Shown here piece after piece: positions 45,282 through 53,931 of a DNA stretch of 64,000 nucleotides. This stretch comes from an uncultured Eubacteriales bacterium (GTDB lineage: Bacteria; Bacillota; Clostridia; Oscillospirales; CAG-272). Each line of letters opens with the position of its first letter. Within the stretch, counting starts at the first letter, position 1. Made by a program: the position numbers and the translations under genes. Below the pieces are notes generated by a model, which saw only the letters and a list, made by a program, of their open reading frames with translations, did no database searches and was not told the origin of the DNA. The stretch lies in contig CAKTAA010000001.1 of the NCBI GenBank assembly GCA_934526185.1, positions 62,001 to 126,000 of the forward strand, written 5' to 3'.

Positions 45282-46022
45282 TCAGTCCTTATCCTTATTC
45301 AAAAGCAGCCTCAGGTGTTCTCTGATTTTACCGGATGCCTCCTTGTATTTGGTGGAGGTAAAGCGCGGAAAATCGGTAAACAAATGCTTCTCAAACCGGG
45401 AAAGACGTTCGATCACTGCCTGACACGCGCCGTTCAGCTTTTTATAGCCCGTCGTTTTTTCAGGCTGGATATTGGCCAAAAAGCGCTGGATATCCCTCAG
45501 CTTTTTATTGAAAGTCGAAAGCTTTGCGACGGAAAAAATCAAATCGGCGAGGAATACGGCGGCATACAGAACCGAAATCCATATTCTGACAGACGCGTCG
45601 ATTCCGACCGTTGCTTCTCGGCAGACCGGATGCAGAAATTTGACCAGGACTACGGCGAACAGTCCAAATACCCCTGCGCCCAGCAGACATATGCGGCCGT
45701 GGAGATTAAACCTCATATGGCTGTAATCCCACCAGCGAGCATGAAAGAGCGCCTCCAAGAGCCATGAGGTGATATACTCCAGTACGCAGGCCGCGGCAGC
45801 ACCTGCGGCGAACAAAAGAAGGGAATTTTCAATACGGCCGAGGAGCAGGATATCAAGCAGGGCGCCAAAGCCGTATATCGGGCAGTACGGTCCGCAGAGA
45901 AATCCCCGTTTGACAAGCTTTCGCTGATTGATTGAGCAGATAATCGTTTCATATATCCAGCCGACCGCACTGTATGCGGCAAACAACAAAATCCCGTCAA
46001 ACCATGCCATAACGGCCCCCAT
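45282..46022 (-). CDS. Putative ABC-transporter type IV (PF06541) membrane protein
   Basis: A protein of about 246 residues from the ATG at 46022 (MGAVMAWFDGILLFAAYSAV); the frame extends to 46172 but that part is not membrane-like. It resembles PF06541 proteins: WIYETIICSINQRKLVKRGF, then CGPYCPIYGFGALLD, and a later YITSWLLEALFHARWWDYS. About six transmembrane segments are predicted. A substrate is not known for this family. It overlaps the end of the upstream HD gene by about 26 bp, so translation is probably coupled. Confidence 0.82.
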   Translation of the reverse strand: MGAVMAWFDGILLFAAYSAVGWIYETIICSINQRKLVKRGFLCGPYCPIYGFGALLDILLLGRIENSLLLFAAGAAAACVLEYITSWLLEALFHARWWDYSHMRFNLHGRICLLGAGVFGLFAVVLVKFLHPVCREATVGIDASVRIWISVLYAAVFLADLIFSVAKLSTFNKKLRDIQRFLANIQPEKTTGYKKLNGACQAVIERLSRFEKHLFTDFPRFTSTKYKEASGKIREHLRLLLNKDKD

Positions 46023-46557
46023 TTCTTTGTCCCGCCGCAGCACGGAGACCTCCGCGCTGTATGACAGAGGAAGATGCGTAAGCATCCCGGCTGAAAGTTT
46101 CATACAGTGAACAGCACTTGTCCATGATACAGACAATAGCGCTTTCTCTGTATCTCGGCGGAACCGGAACAAGAGGAAACATGTGCCGAGCTATGATATT
46201 CCGTTCCACTCTGTTCAGCTCAAAATCCCGCGCCGCGTTATTCAGCGCTGCAGACGGATGGCTGAAGCCGTGGAATCTGTGGCCGCTGCCGTTTTCGTGC
46301 CAGTCATACAGAAAATAATCATGGAGCAGGGCTCCCCTCACAAGACTGGACTGATCGCACGGTATCTGCAAATATTCAGTAAGCAAAAAGCTGTAATACG
46401 CCACCGCCAGACAGTGCGTCAGACAGGTTGTGCTGCCATGCTGTATAAAGCGTGACATCACGCGCAGCCGGTCGTCACGCAGAAGGGGTGTAGCCAGTTT
46501 CAAAAATTTTATTATTTCGTCTGCCTTAACCAGCATGCTTCTGCCCGCGCCCGGCAA
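45997..46557 (-). CDS. HD-domain phosphohydrolase-like protein
   Basis: A 186-residue HD-domain protein. The HD signature is in RGALLHDYFLYDW (about residues 91-103), with upstream His in STTCLTHCLAVAYYS and later H/D residues HRFHGFSHPSAALNNA. HD proteins are metal-dependent phosphohydrolases acting on nucleotides or second messengers; this one is of the short DUF-type group and the substrate is unknown. Its 3' end overlaps the next gene's start, so both are probably one operon. Confidence 0.8.
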   Translation of the reverse strand: MPGAGRSMLVKADEIIKFLKLATPLLRDDRLRVMSRFIQHGSTTCLTHCLAVAYYSFLLTEYLQIPCDQSSLVRGALLHDYFLYDWHENGSGHRFHGFSHPSAALNNAARDFELNRVERNIIARHMFPLVPVPPRYRESAIVCIMDKCCSLYETFSRDAYASSSVIQRGGLRAAAGQRNGGRYGMV

Positions 46558-46643
46558 AACAGGGCATCCTTTCCCGTAAGTTTGAAGCCTTTTTATATGC
46601 CAGACCTCCGTTTTTTAAAACCGTTTCTTTTATTATGGATCTG

Positions 46644-47095
46644 TTAGCACTGTGTGTTAATATCGATAAATCGGAAGGTTACTTGTTCAATCTTTTCCTG
46701 ACACTCACTGCATTCTCTGTCGTGTATAGAAATAACACCGCCGCATTTTGCACATGTATACATTTCTTTCTGCTTCTCTATAAATACGTTCAATCCATGC
46801 TGGCGAATAAACTCACTATTTTCCATGAGGCTTGCTTAATACCTCTTGTTGTAGCTTTTTCAAGATTTTTTATCAGCTCACATGGATAGTCTGAACACGC
46901 AAAGCAATAGGATAGTCCTTTATCTTTCATACATTCTTTTATGTGACATTTACGACAATGTTCGGGCTTCCCTTTATCACTGTTCAAACACCCGGCACAT
47001 GGTTTTTTATGGTAACAATGTCTATAGCAAACTTTGCAATTCATTCCACAAGGGGCAATCATTATGGTATCTATATTCTCCGTTGGCATTTTCAT
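46644..47095 (-). pseudogene. Broken DUF3795 zinc-finger protein
   Basis: Two minus-strand frames join into one DUF3795-type protein. The first (from 47095) gives IMIAPCGMNCKVCYRHCYH and CFACSDYPCELIKNLEK; the second (to 46644) gives ENSEFIRQHGLNVFIEKQ and CAKCGGVISIHDRECSEC. At the junction (about 46825-46870) the first frame degenerates into ATTRGIKQ. One extra A in the A-run would restore KSYNKRY, followed by an in-frame TAA where Gln (CAA) would fit, and then ASLMENSE. The gene thus seems to carry both a one-base deletion and a nonsense change. A sequencing error is an alternative for the frameshift alone. Confidence 0.75.
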
Positions 47096-47513
47096 AGTCC
47101 ATTACCCCATCGGAACTTCAACTCTCCGATAAATGCAGATTTGCCGCGCTGTTCGGCCTCTTGATAACCCAAACCTGCATGATATATACATCAATACAGA
47201 CAGTTAACAAATCTATATTATAAATGCAAACGCACAGAAATGCAACGGCAAACAGAGGCATTTTCGAAGTTTTATGACAGGAATGCAAGCATTCTGCCTT
47301 CACTGCCGCAGGAAATACCCTAACTGACGGAACATTTGCGTTCCGTCAGTCAAGATTTTGCCACTAAAGCGCCGAAATTTGAACCCGGATTGAATTGTGT
47401 ACAAATGGAGTTTCAACGTGCAAGCGCTGGAAGCTTTTAGGCGGAAGACTGAGCAAACTCAATTTCCGCGTTTGGTAAATGCGCACGATTTCCTGAAAAA
47501 TCGCCTGATTTTA
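47096..47513. other. Intergenic region with hairpin
   Basis: 418 bp without a gene. A hairpin ACTGACGGAAC/GTTCCGTCAGT with a 6-nt loop lies at 47323-47350; no clear T tract follows on either strand. Confidence 0.5.
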
Positions 47514-47960
47514 TTAAAATTCTTTTTCTTCTCCGCTGTCGGAAGCGACTCGTCTATAACCCACGGCAGTCTGATGTTGAATACAGATATCACAAAATAG
47601 TTTTGAGATTTCTCCTCGCCCGGGACGCATCCCTTCTCTATTTCCAGGATGCAGAGGCAGGCCGTCGTTGATATCAAGCTGATATTTCCCCGAGGATACC
47701 ATGGCCCCGCAAACCGTATATGCCGCGAAAAGATAATTCATCGAATCATCGGCATCGCCCCAGCCAAGCTCGTCAGGTCTGGTGATGTCAACACCGAATT
47801 CGCAAAGGAAAGCGTCGAGCTTCTTCAGCCGGCTTTTTACCGCTGCATAATAATTGCGGCAGGCAGGACAATCGCAGCACGAATGCTTCAGATAATAATC
47901 TCTGGTTTTCTCCGCGTCAACAGAAAAAATATGGTCATCCATTTGCAGGGTTACCATCAT
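47514..47960 (-). CDS. Conserved-looking protein with CxxC motif, unknown function
   Basis: A 148-residue protein; the start is at 47960 or the next codon. It shows a CCDCPACRNYYAAVKSRL segment (about residues 28-45) with clustered cysteines that could bind a metal, and a conserved-looking DELGWGDADDSMNYLFAAYT region. Proteins of this kind occur as hypotheticals in Clostridia, but I cannot assign a function. No partner gene is obvious. Confidence 0.6.
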   Translation of the reverse strand: MMVTLQMDDHIFSVDAEKTRDYYLKHSCCDCPACRNYYAAVKSRLKKLDAFLCEFGVDITRPDELGWGDADDSMNYLFAAYTVCGAMVSSGKYQLDINDGLPLHPGNREGMRPGRGEISKLFCDICIQHQTAVGYRRVASDSGEEKEF

Positions 47961-48048
47961 CCCACCGCCTTTCTATGTGTTTTGCAGCCAACCATTTGCT
48001 GTTGATGCACCGGATGCTTCCTATCAGACAGGGAAGTCCGCCGGTTTA

Positions 48049-49092
48049 TCAAATATAGCCTGAGTCCATTTGAATTTCTTTGCTTTCCGTACAGTCACTG
48101 CCGTAGTACGCCTCATGAATTGCTTCGGAAATTTCATTTCTTGCATCGCCCCATCCGCAGTTTGACAGCAGAATGATGTCAAAATCGTCTCCGGGAAGCT
48201 GTACATGCAGCGTTCTGAAGCCTAAATGTCCGCCGTTATGGGTTATGCGCGTTTTGCCATGCCAGTCGCTTACCGTGCATCCCATTCCCATTCCGCTTAT
48301 CGGAGACGGTGTCAGCGCCTCCCTCCACGTATCTTCCTTCAGCAGCAATCTGTTTTTGATTGCCTTGTTGAGACAATACACATCATCAACCGTGCCCAGA
48401 ATGTCTCCGGCGCCGAACATCCAGTCCGATCCCCTCTCTATATGAAAGATTTTCCCTTCATACAGCGCATAACCCTTCACACGGTTCTGTACAGCAGGAT
48501 TTTCACCGTCAATCTGTGCTGTATTCATGCCGAGCGGATCGAAAATTTCCTTTTTCATATATGCGGCATACGGCATGCCCGACACATTTTCAATGATCAA
48601 AGCACAAAGATTAAAATTGATATTCGCATACATAGAGCCGGTTCCCGGCTTGAAAAGCAGGGGATACGCTGTCAGATACTTTACATGCTCCCGTATTTTT
48701 TCAGGCAGCCCCGGAGCATACTTTTCGCAAAACTCCTTAGTTTGCTCAAAATCCGGCAATCCGCTTGTGTGATGCAGCATCTGCCGAATGGTAACGCCGC
48801 TGTCAAAACCGCTAGCCTCCGGTACGTATTCGCCGGGGTGCTTATCGAGGTCCACTTCATTTTTATCCTTCAGCTTCAACAGGCCCAACGCGCAGAAGGG
48901 CTTTGACAGAGAATAGAGCGTAAACACAGAGGATCCGTTTAATGGAAGGTTTTTCTCGCGGTCCGCCTGTCCGATGAAGCGCTGATAAAGGATTTCGTCG
49001 TTTTTCGTAACACGGAGTGAGCCGGAAAAATAAGCTTTTTCGCAATACTCAGAAAGAAATTGATCCATTTTTTGTTGGAATACTGTTTGCAT
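48049..49092 (-). CDS. Serine hydrolase, beta-lactamase/class C family
   Basis: A 347-residue beta-lactamase-fold hydrolase. SxxK is in LYSLSKPFCALGL (about residue 62), the YxN motif in YANINFNLCALI (about 154), and the third motif is HNGGHLGF (about 289). No signal peptide is visible. Members act as esterases or peptidases; the substrate is unknown. It differs from the protein at 9260 in length and in having a clear HNGG third motif. It stands alone. Confidence 0.87.
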   Translation of the reverse strand: MQTVFQQKMDQFLSEYCEKAYFSGSLRVTKNDEILYQRFIGQADREKNLPLNGSSVFTLYSLSKPFCALGLLKLKDKNEVDLDKHPGEYVPEASGFDSGVTIRQMLHHTSGLPDFEQTKEFCEKYAPGLPEKIREHVKYLTAYPLLFKPGTGSMYANINFNLCALIIENVSGMPYAAYMKKEIFDPLGMNTAQIDGENPAVQNRVKGYALYEGKIFHIERGSDWMFGAGDILGTVDDVYCLNKAIKNRLLLKEDTWREALTPSPISGMGMGCTVSDWHGKTRITHNGGHLGFRTLHVQLPGDDFDIILLSNCGWGDARNEISEAIHEAYYGSDCTESKEIQMDSGYI

Positions 49093-49243
49093 AAATGAAG
49101 CCTCCCGAAATAAAATAAATATAACAGGTATCGCTGTGTCTGTTTACGAATAAAATTTCTATTATACAGCTTTTAGCATTTAACAATTTTCAGGGAATGC
49201 GCGTCTGAACAGATATAAAAAACGAGCAGCGCTGTAACCGTAT

Positions 49244-49795
49244 TTAGCGGTTGGTAAACTTTTTTGCTATATCAAATAAATATTCATAATTCACACGTTC
49301 AAACGATGTTGTATCTACTGTAATGATTTGTTCGATATCCGCTCCCTCAAGGCTGAACTTATCGTGCATTACCGTTTTAAATCCTTCTCTGTTTCCTGCT
49401 GATTTGTGTATCCAATGACGTTCGTTATGCCTTTTTGAATATCTGTCAAACAAGACATCAAGGTTTCCCGTAAACCTGAATAAAAGACATTCGGCATTAT
49501 ATTTTTCGGCGAGAATTTTTATTTTTTCAATTTCAAATAATTTAAAATTGCTTTCCAGAATACACGCATTTCCGGACTGTAAAATACATTCAGTTATATG
49601 GTACATAAGCAAAAAAGCTGCAGAACTGCCTTTTTGGAAAACTTCACTGCTTGCTGATCCGAAACTGTCTCCGAGGGTTTCTTTTATAGTGTCTTTGTGA
49701 AAACAGGGGACATTCAATTCTTTTGATAATCTATTTGAAAACGTAGACTTTCCTGTTGCACAATATCCGCCGACTAAAATAATTTTATTTTTCAC
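49244..49795 (-). CDS. P-loop kinase (zeta-toxin/chloramphenicol-phosphotransferase-like)
   Basis: A 183-residue P-loop protein with Walker A GGYCATGKSTFSNRLSKEL at the N-terminus, followed by HKDTIKETLGDS. A conserved-looking Arg in RFTGNLDVLFDRYSKR lies near the lid. The sequence fits small kinases that phosphorylate an antibiotic or metabolite, but no specific substrate can be assigned. It is AT-rich relative to the flanking genes, like the P-loop gene at 12600, which suggests transfer. There is no toxin-antitoxin partner next to it. Confidence 0.78.
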   Translation of the reverse strand: MKNKIILVGGYCATGKSTFSNRLSKELNVPCFHKDTIKETLGDSFGSASSEVFQKGSSAAFLLMYHITECILQSGNACILESNFKLFEIEKIKILAEKYNAECLLFRFTGNLDVLFDRYSKRHNERHWIHKSAGNREGFKTVMHDKFSLEGADIEQIITVDTTSFERVNYEYLFDIAKKFTNR

Positions 49796-50056
49796 AGGTT
49801 ATTACCCCCTATTGCTTTACATAACATTGACGGAGGAGCTAAGCATGCGTTTAATCTCAAAACAAACAAAAGAGCGTTTGATGTATGCAGTCGAAAGAGC
49901 GCCTTTGTGACGATTATATCAAAAGATTGCCGGAAAGTCAACGAAGAAACGGGAAAACGGGTGAAATGTCGGCTTTGCCGACGCACAGCGGAAACTCCTC
50001 TGTAGAGCTGTGATGCAGCGAAACCAATATAAATTTTTATGCATTTGATAACAATA

Positions 50057-50446
50057 CTATTTATTATAGTAAAGTGCCCAGCCGATACCGAATTTATCTT
50101 CAACAAGTCCTAGCTTTGTTGCCCAAGGAAACGGCCCTTCAAGTGAATAGCTTTTGCTTTCTTCTATTAAAACGCTATACGCTCTACTAAATTCATTTTC
50201 ATCGGTAAAACGAATTTCACAACATATTGGATCTTTTAACCCTTTACCGATAGCTGCTCCTGGTCCAATCAGGATCTCAAGTCCATAAATATCTATCATG
50301 ATGTGGATATCATCGCCGTCAGGAGGTGTTCCCTCATAAGTTTTAATGGCGTTAAAGGCTCGTTGATATAATGTAAACATAGCAATTCTTTCATCGTTCG
50401 TAAGACTCAAATTGAAAGACAGCGTAAATTTGGCCGGTTTTGACAT
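50057..50446 (-). CDS. VOC-superfamily (glyoxalase/PhnB-like) protein
   Basis: A 129-residue protein with the beta-alpha-beta-beta-beta layout of the vicinal oxygen chelate group. FTLYQRAFNAIKTYEGTPP starts the first module and GPFPWATKLGLVEDKFGIGW ends it, resembling the PhnB/3-demethylubiquinone-9 methyltransferase-like subgroup. The metal-ligand pattern is incomplete, so catalytic activity is not assured. It ends 250 bp before the kinase on the same strand; the two need not be related. Confidence 0.75.
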   Translation of the reverse strand: MSKPAKFTLSFNLSLTNDERIAMFTLYQRAFNAIKTYEGTPPDGDDIHIMIDIYGLEILIGPGAAIGKGLKDPICCEIRFTDENEFSRAYSVLIEESKSYSLEGPFPWATKLGLVEDKFGIGWALYYNK

Positions 50447-50568
50447 TTCTATTCCTCCATAGCAAAATGAAATACCTTAATAACGGTTTTTGTCCGATTT
50501 TCGTGGGCATATAAATGCTCTATATAGAAAAAAACTGCCGAAAAATCAATTTCGACAGGTTTTGATAA

Positions 50569-50653
50569 TGGTGGGGGAAGGTGGATTCGAACCACCGAAG
50601 CATGACGCAACAGATTTACAGTCTGCCCCCTTTGGCCGCTCGGGAATTCCCCC
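50569..50653 (-). tRNA. tRNA-Tyr (GTA)
   Basis: A long-variable-arm tRNA with acceptor GGGGGAA/TTCCCCC, anticodon loop CTGTAAA (GTA), a T-arm GGTGG/CCACC and an encoded CCA. It lies downstream of tRNA-Thr in the same minus-strand transcript. Confidence 0.95.
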
Positions 50654-50680
50654 ACACATGATTGCCCTAAATCAACGGGC

Positions 50681-50755
50681 TGGAGCTGGTGATCGGAGTC
50701 GAACCAACAACCTGCTGATTACAAATCAGCTGCTCTGCCATTGAGCCACACCAGC
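50681..50755 (-). tRNA. tRNA-Thr (TGT)
   Basis: The cloverleaf has acceptor GCTGGTG/CACCAGC, anticodon loop TTGTAAT (TGT) between CTGAT and ATCAG, T discriminator and encoded CCA. Confidence 0.95.
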
Positions 50756-50773
50756 GTGATATACAGCTTTTAT

Positions 50774-50802
50774 AGCATACCACAAAGTGCGATGTTTGTC
50801 AA
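50774..50802 (-). promoter_or_regulatory. Promoter for tRNA-Thr/tRNA-Tyr
   Basis: On the minus strand TTGACA (50797-50802), 17 bp, TATGCT (50774-50779). Confidence 0.75.
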
Positions 50803-50894
50803 GAGGTTTATCGTTTTTTTTTTTGCCGATTTTTCGTCATTGGGCACTGAATGCCGCACGTTTGCGTGCCAATGCAGATATTCCGCTGAGGAAA

Positions 50895-51173
50895 CTATTT
50901 TACCCCAAATTTCCATATCAGAAATAAAATGCAGAAAGAGACGATTGTAAGTATCCATACGCCGGCCAGCAGGCTGCGTTTTCTCGTTTTATGCCGGCAC
51001 CAATAAAACGCACAGAGGACACCGGTTCCGCCGCCTAAAAATGAGAGAATCAGAAAAACGCGTTCCCTTGTGCGCCACAGACTGCGTTTAGCCTTGTATT
51101 TATCGTATGCGGTGATACAGAAGGAAATGAAATTGAGAAGAATAAAGGAAATAAGTACCGGTATGATTTTCAC
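50895..51173 (-). CDS. DUF1294 family membrane protein
   Basis: A 92-residue membrane protein. It begins MKIIPVLISFILLNFISF and contains the family-like TAYDKYKAKRSLWRTRERVF segment and the second hydrophobic LSFLGGGTGVLCAFYW, then the third C-terminal helix. The length is normal for DUF1294. The function is unknown. It overlaps the upstream gene by four bases (51170-51173), so both are translationally coupled. Confidence 0.88.
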   Translation of the reverse strand: MKIIPVLISFILLNFISFCITAYDKYKAKRSLWRTRERVFLILSFLGGGTGVLCAFYWCRHKTRKRSLLAGVWILTIVSFCILFLIWKFGVK

Positions 51174-51568
51174 AGTGCAGAAACACCTTTCTCAAGCTTA
51201 AGGTAACCTGCAGAAACACTTTGTTCCGCATCCTTCAGAACACAACGCGGGTCAGCCGATTCGAGATTTTCTGCGACAACATCGAGCAGCGCGCACGGCG
51301 TTACGACTCCGCTTACCAGCTTCTCAAACAGCGCAACGGCATCATCCTCGTTTCGTGATACATCGTAAATATAACTCTCCTCCGTAATGACGGCGCACTC
51401 TATTTTTGAAATCATAAGTGAATATACGGTATCCAATGATCGATTTTCCTTAGCTGTCAGCCACTCCGTAGTCTCGATCAGACGGTAACACAGTACAAAT
51501 GACGCGGCAGCCGGCGCTGTTTGAGAAACAGTTTCCGGAAGATAAATCGGAACATGTCTCCGTATCAT
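51170..51568 (-). CDS. DUF6514-like small protein
   Basis: About 132 residues from the ATG at 51568 (MIRRHVPIYLPET), chosen because GGTGG lies seven bases before it; the frame extends to 51664. The sequence has the soluble alternating pattern LCYRLIETTEWLTAKENRSLD seen in short DUF6514-type proteins. The function is unknown. It is followed by the overlapping DUF1294 gene. Confidence 0.6.
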   Translation of the reverse strand: MIRRHVPIYLPETVSQTAPAAASFVLCYRLIETTEWLTAKENRSLDTVYSLMISKIECAVITEESYIYDVSRNEDDAVALFEKLVSGVVTPCALLDVVAENLESADPRCVLKDAEQSVSAGYLKLEKGVSAL

Positions 51569-51935
51569 CCTGCAGCCACCCATTTGACAAAACGTGTGTT
51601 TTTCCGCGCTTAAATACAAATTTCCCACGCTCCTTGATAGAGTTTGCAGAAAAATTCCCAACAAAAAGCCGCACAGATTCCACCGGCTGCCGGTTGCCTG
51701 TCTGCGATACTCATTTTATCACAGATTTTCGTAAAAGAAAAGAAAAACTGTCAGCCCAAATCCCCGCGGAACTTTACCGGTGCGACAAAATTTACGGTTT
51801 TTATATGCGATATCCCACAGGTGCCGTCGAAATTCCACAGCATTTGATGGATTGGGCGATGAAATATTTTCCATATCTTACATAAATTTCAGCATGCAAT
51901 TCCCCACTTGATATGGTATAATAACCGTAGAAAGC
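51569..51935. other. Gene-free stretch before the hairpin cluster
   Basis: An open plus-strand frame at 51499-51885 has no family resemblance or ribosome binding site. A TATAAT at about 51916 precedes the palindrome cluster, but a good -35 is not obvious. Confidence 0.45.
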
Positions 51936-52171
51936 CTTGCTTCGCAAGTCATTAGAGGCTTCGCCTCCCTGCGCTATGCGCATCTGCAGTATTGACGGCT
52001 TTACAAAAATGCCCTTGCAAGCAAGCATTTTTGATTCATGGTAAAATGTGTATGGCATAAGCTCGTATCCCTGCAGGGCCATGTGTAATGTTCCGCGGAT
52101 TTCGTCTGACTGAGTTTTGCTCAGTTAACATAGCTTGGTCATCAGTCTAAGAGACTTCAACGCTTACCAAG
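51936..52171. repeat. Cluster of short perfect palindromes/hairpins
   Basis: At least six tight hairpins occur in 236 bp. They are CTTGC-TTC-GCAAG (51936-51948), GAGGC-TTC-GCCTC (51955-51967), TGCGC-TAT-GCGCA (51970-51982) and AAAAATG-CC-CTTGC-AA-GCAAG-CATTTTT (52005-52032). Then come ACTGAG-TTTTG-CTCAGT (52109-52125) and AGTCT-AAG-AGACT (52144-52156) inside an outer CTTGGT/ACCAAG stem (52134-52171). A CCCTGCAGGG palindrome lies near 52070-52079. Three share the same 5 bp-stem, 3-nt-loop design. It may be a mobile palindromic repeat or a structured RNA. Confidence 0.6.
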
Positions 52172-52297
52172 AAACATCCTTATATGATAATCAGAACCGA
52201 GTTCAGACTTAACAGCATGAGAGACGCCGCGTATTCCGGTACTGCTGATACGGAATCGATGCTCAGAAAACAAATTTGTTAGAAAGGATGAGGCAAC

Positions 52298-52573
52298 ATG
52301 CGCACCATTCGCAAAAAGCTTTGCTTTGCGGCAAATGGAATACATAAATTTACTGCTGCCATATTAGCAGTTCTTCTGCCGGTCATTGCCTGCATGATGC
52401 TTGCAGAATTTATTAAAATTTACGAGGCGCCAAAGGAGCTGCTCGCCGTGGCGTTCCCTGTGTTTTCCGAGACGATGGAGCTTCTGATGCTTTCTCTTGC
52501 CTTGACCTTTGGCGGCGCATTTCTATTGGAAATCGCTATGCGCCGGGATTTTTGTAAAAAAGACGGAGAATGA
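52298..52573 (+). CDS. Small membrane protein, unknown function
   Basis: A 91-residue protein with two clear hydrophobic segments (FTAAILAVLLPVIACMMLAEF and MLSLALTFGGAFLLEIAM) and a short polar N-terminus. The ribosome binding site is good (AAAGGATGAGG before the ATG at 52298). No family could be assigned. It lies just after the palindrome cluster. Confidence 0.65.
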   Translation: MRTIRKKLCFAANGIHKFTAAILAVLLPVIACMMLAEFIKIYEAPKELLAVAFPVFSETMELLMLSLALTFGGAFLLEIAMRRDFCKKDGE

Positions 52574-52631
52574 TTTAACATACGTAAAAGAGCAAAGTGC
52601 TGCTGCACAAACAGCCGCACTTTGTTTATTT

Positions 52632-52847
52632 TTACATTTCATTACAGATTTCAAAAATGAGTTCTGTGTCCTGCATATTGGTACTTGGTCTGTTTCAATC
52701 GCTTACTGTGGAGGAATCCAATTCTTCATACAGCTCTTTGCTTTCGCTCAGTTCATATAAGTGGAGTATAAATTCAGATACTGTGATGAATTCCCTCTCG
52801 TTTCTAAAGAGGCATACGAAAGAAAGATCTGCATTGGCTCGGCATGC
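52632..52847 (-). pseudogene. Probable gene remnant downstream of pyrE
   Basis: In the pyrE frame, directly after its stop, 71 codons include EFITVSEFILHLYELSESKE and LYEELDSSTVSD. A TGA (52695-52697) and then NMQDTELIFEICNEM up to a TAA at 52632 follow. The sequence is protein-like, but no ATG, GTG or TTG start was found and the frame is interrupted by the TGA, so I regard it as a decayed small gene. The alternative is chance coding-like sequence. Confidence 0.35.
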
Positions 52848-53522
52848 TTATTTTTCACAGTATTTGGAGATATATTCCTCCATACGCCCGCGCCGTTCGT
52901 CATTCAGCCAGACCGTTCCGTCTATTTCACGTCCGTACAGATATTCAATAATTTCACGGACTGTTACGATCGCATGTACCTTGATTCCATAGGTTTCAAA
53001 CAGCTCAACTCTCGCCGTTCTGCCTCCCGGCCCAACCTCCATCCGATCAACGGAGATAACCATATCTGTTACCTGCAGATCCGCCGCCGCCTTTAACTGC
53101 GGCATCACTTCCCGGACAGCCGCTCCCGACGTAACCACATCCTCTATTAAAATTACACGGTCTCCGTCCTTCAGCTTCGCCCCCACAAAATTACCGCCCT
53201 CGCCGTGATCTTTCTCTTCCTTGCGGTTAAAGCAGAAAGGCTTGTCGATGCCGTACAGGCGGTGAAGAGCGCCGGCTGCTGCTGTCACCAGCGGAATTCC
53301 CTTGTAAGCCGGTCCGAACAGAACGTCATAATCGCCGTCTACTGTCTCTTTCAGACACGCTGCGTACGCCTCGCCCAGTTCGCTTATCTGCCTGCCGGTT
53401 CGGAAATTTCCGGTATTGATAAAATACGGACTTTGTCTGCCGCTTTTCGTCGTAAACTCGCCGAAACGCAGCACCTCCGCCCGTATGATTCCATGAATAA
53501 AATCAATTTTATACTGCTCCAT
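52848..53522 (-). CDS. pyrE: Orotate phosphoribosyltransferase
   Basis: PyrE joins orotate to PRPP to make orotidine monophosphate in pyrimidine synthesis. The 224-residue protein has the PRPP loop in VILIEDVVTSGAAVREV (about residues 118-134) and the expected substrate region FCFNRKEEKDHGEG near residue 96. Its N-terminal FTTKSGRQSPYFINTG also matches. The start is the ATG at 53522. Other pyr genes are not in the window. It lies beside the abrB-like gene, with a spacer of about 165 bp. Confidence 0.94.
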   Translation of the reverse strand: MEQYKIDFIHGIIRAEVLRFGEFTTKSGRQSPYFINTGNFRTGRQISELGEAYAACLKETVDGDYDVLFGPAYKGIPLVTAAAGALHRLYGIDKPFCFNRKEEKDHGEGGNFVGAKLKDGDRVILIEDVVTSGAAVREVMPQLKAAADLQVTDMVISVDRMEVGPGGRTARVELFETYGIKVHAIVTVREIIEYLYGREIDGTVWLNDERRGRMEEYISKYCEK

Positions 53523-53688
53523 TTAATTGAACCCCTCTCAAGATCACTGTCAGGTGAATGTCTTTGCCGCATGACGTGCGCCGACTCCTGTTTGTGGAGG
53601 CCGTCATACGGAGACAACCGTGCGCATATACATAAAACACCAAAGCTCTGCCGGCAATGTAAACAGAGCCGCTCCACCCTGATGCCCC

Positions 53689-53931
53689 TCAGCTTCTGCC
53701 GAGCTTATCACAGCATTTCTTGCATACCAGCTTGCCGTGAAACATCACAACATCATCGGCATTCCCGCAGAAAATGCAGGACGGCACATATTTTTTTAGC
53801 ACTATTCGATCCTCGTCTGTAAAAATTTCAACGGAGTCCCTTGGGCCGATATCCATGACCTTGCGGATTTCGATCGGCAGTACAATTCTTCCCAGCTCAT
53901 CGATTCTTTTCACCATTCCTGTGGATTTCAT
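53689..53931 (-). CDS. AbrB/SpoVT-family transcription regulator
   Basis: An 80-residue AbrB-like protein. The N-terminal swapped-hairpin domain is MVKRIDELGRIVLPIEIRKV (about residues 6-25), the family's DNA-binding signature. A C-terminal zinc-knuckle part CIFCGNADD and CKKCCDKL follows. It is a transition-state or sporulation regulator by family. The start at 53931 has AAAGG upstream. The promoter (54069-54097) has a palindrome overlapping the -35, consistent with autoregulation; this is inferred. Confidence 0.9.
   Translation of the reverse strand: MKSTGMVKRIDELGRIVLPIEIRKVMDIGPRDSVEIFTDEDRIVLKKYVPSCIFCGNADDVVMFHGKLVCKKCCDKLGRS

Noticed and set aside
47323..47350. Hairpin as a terminator
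   Set aside because: No T tract follows on either strand, so it is left as an unexplained inverted repeat.
51801..52082. Minus-strand open frame across the palindrome cluster
   Set aside because: It is made of palindromic repeats and has no supported start; the structure explains the frame better than a protein does.
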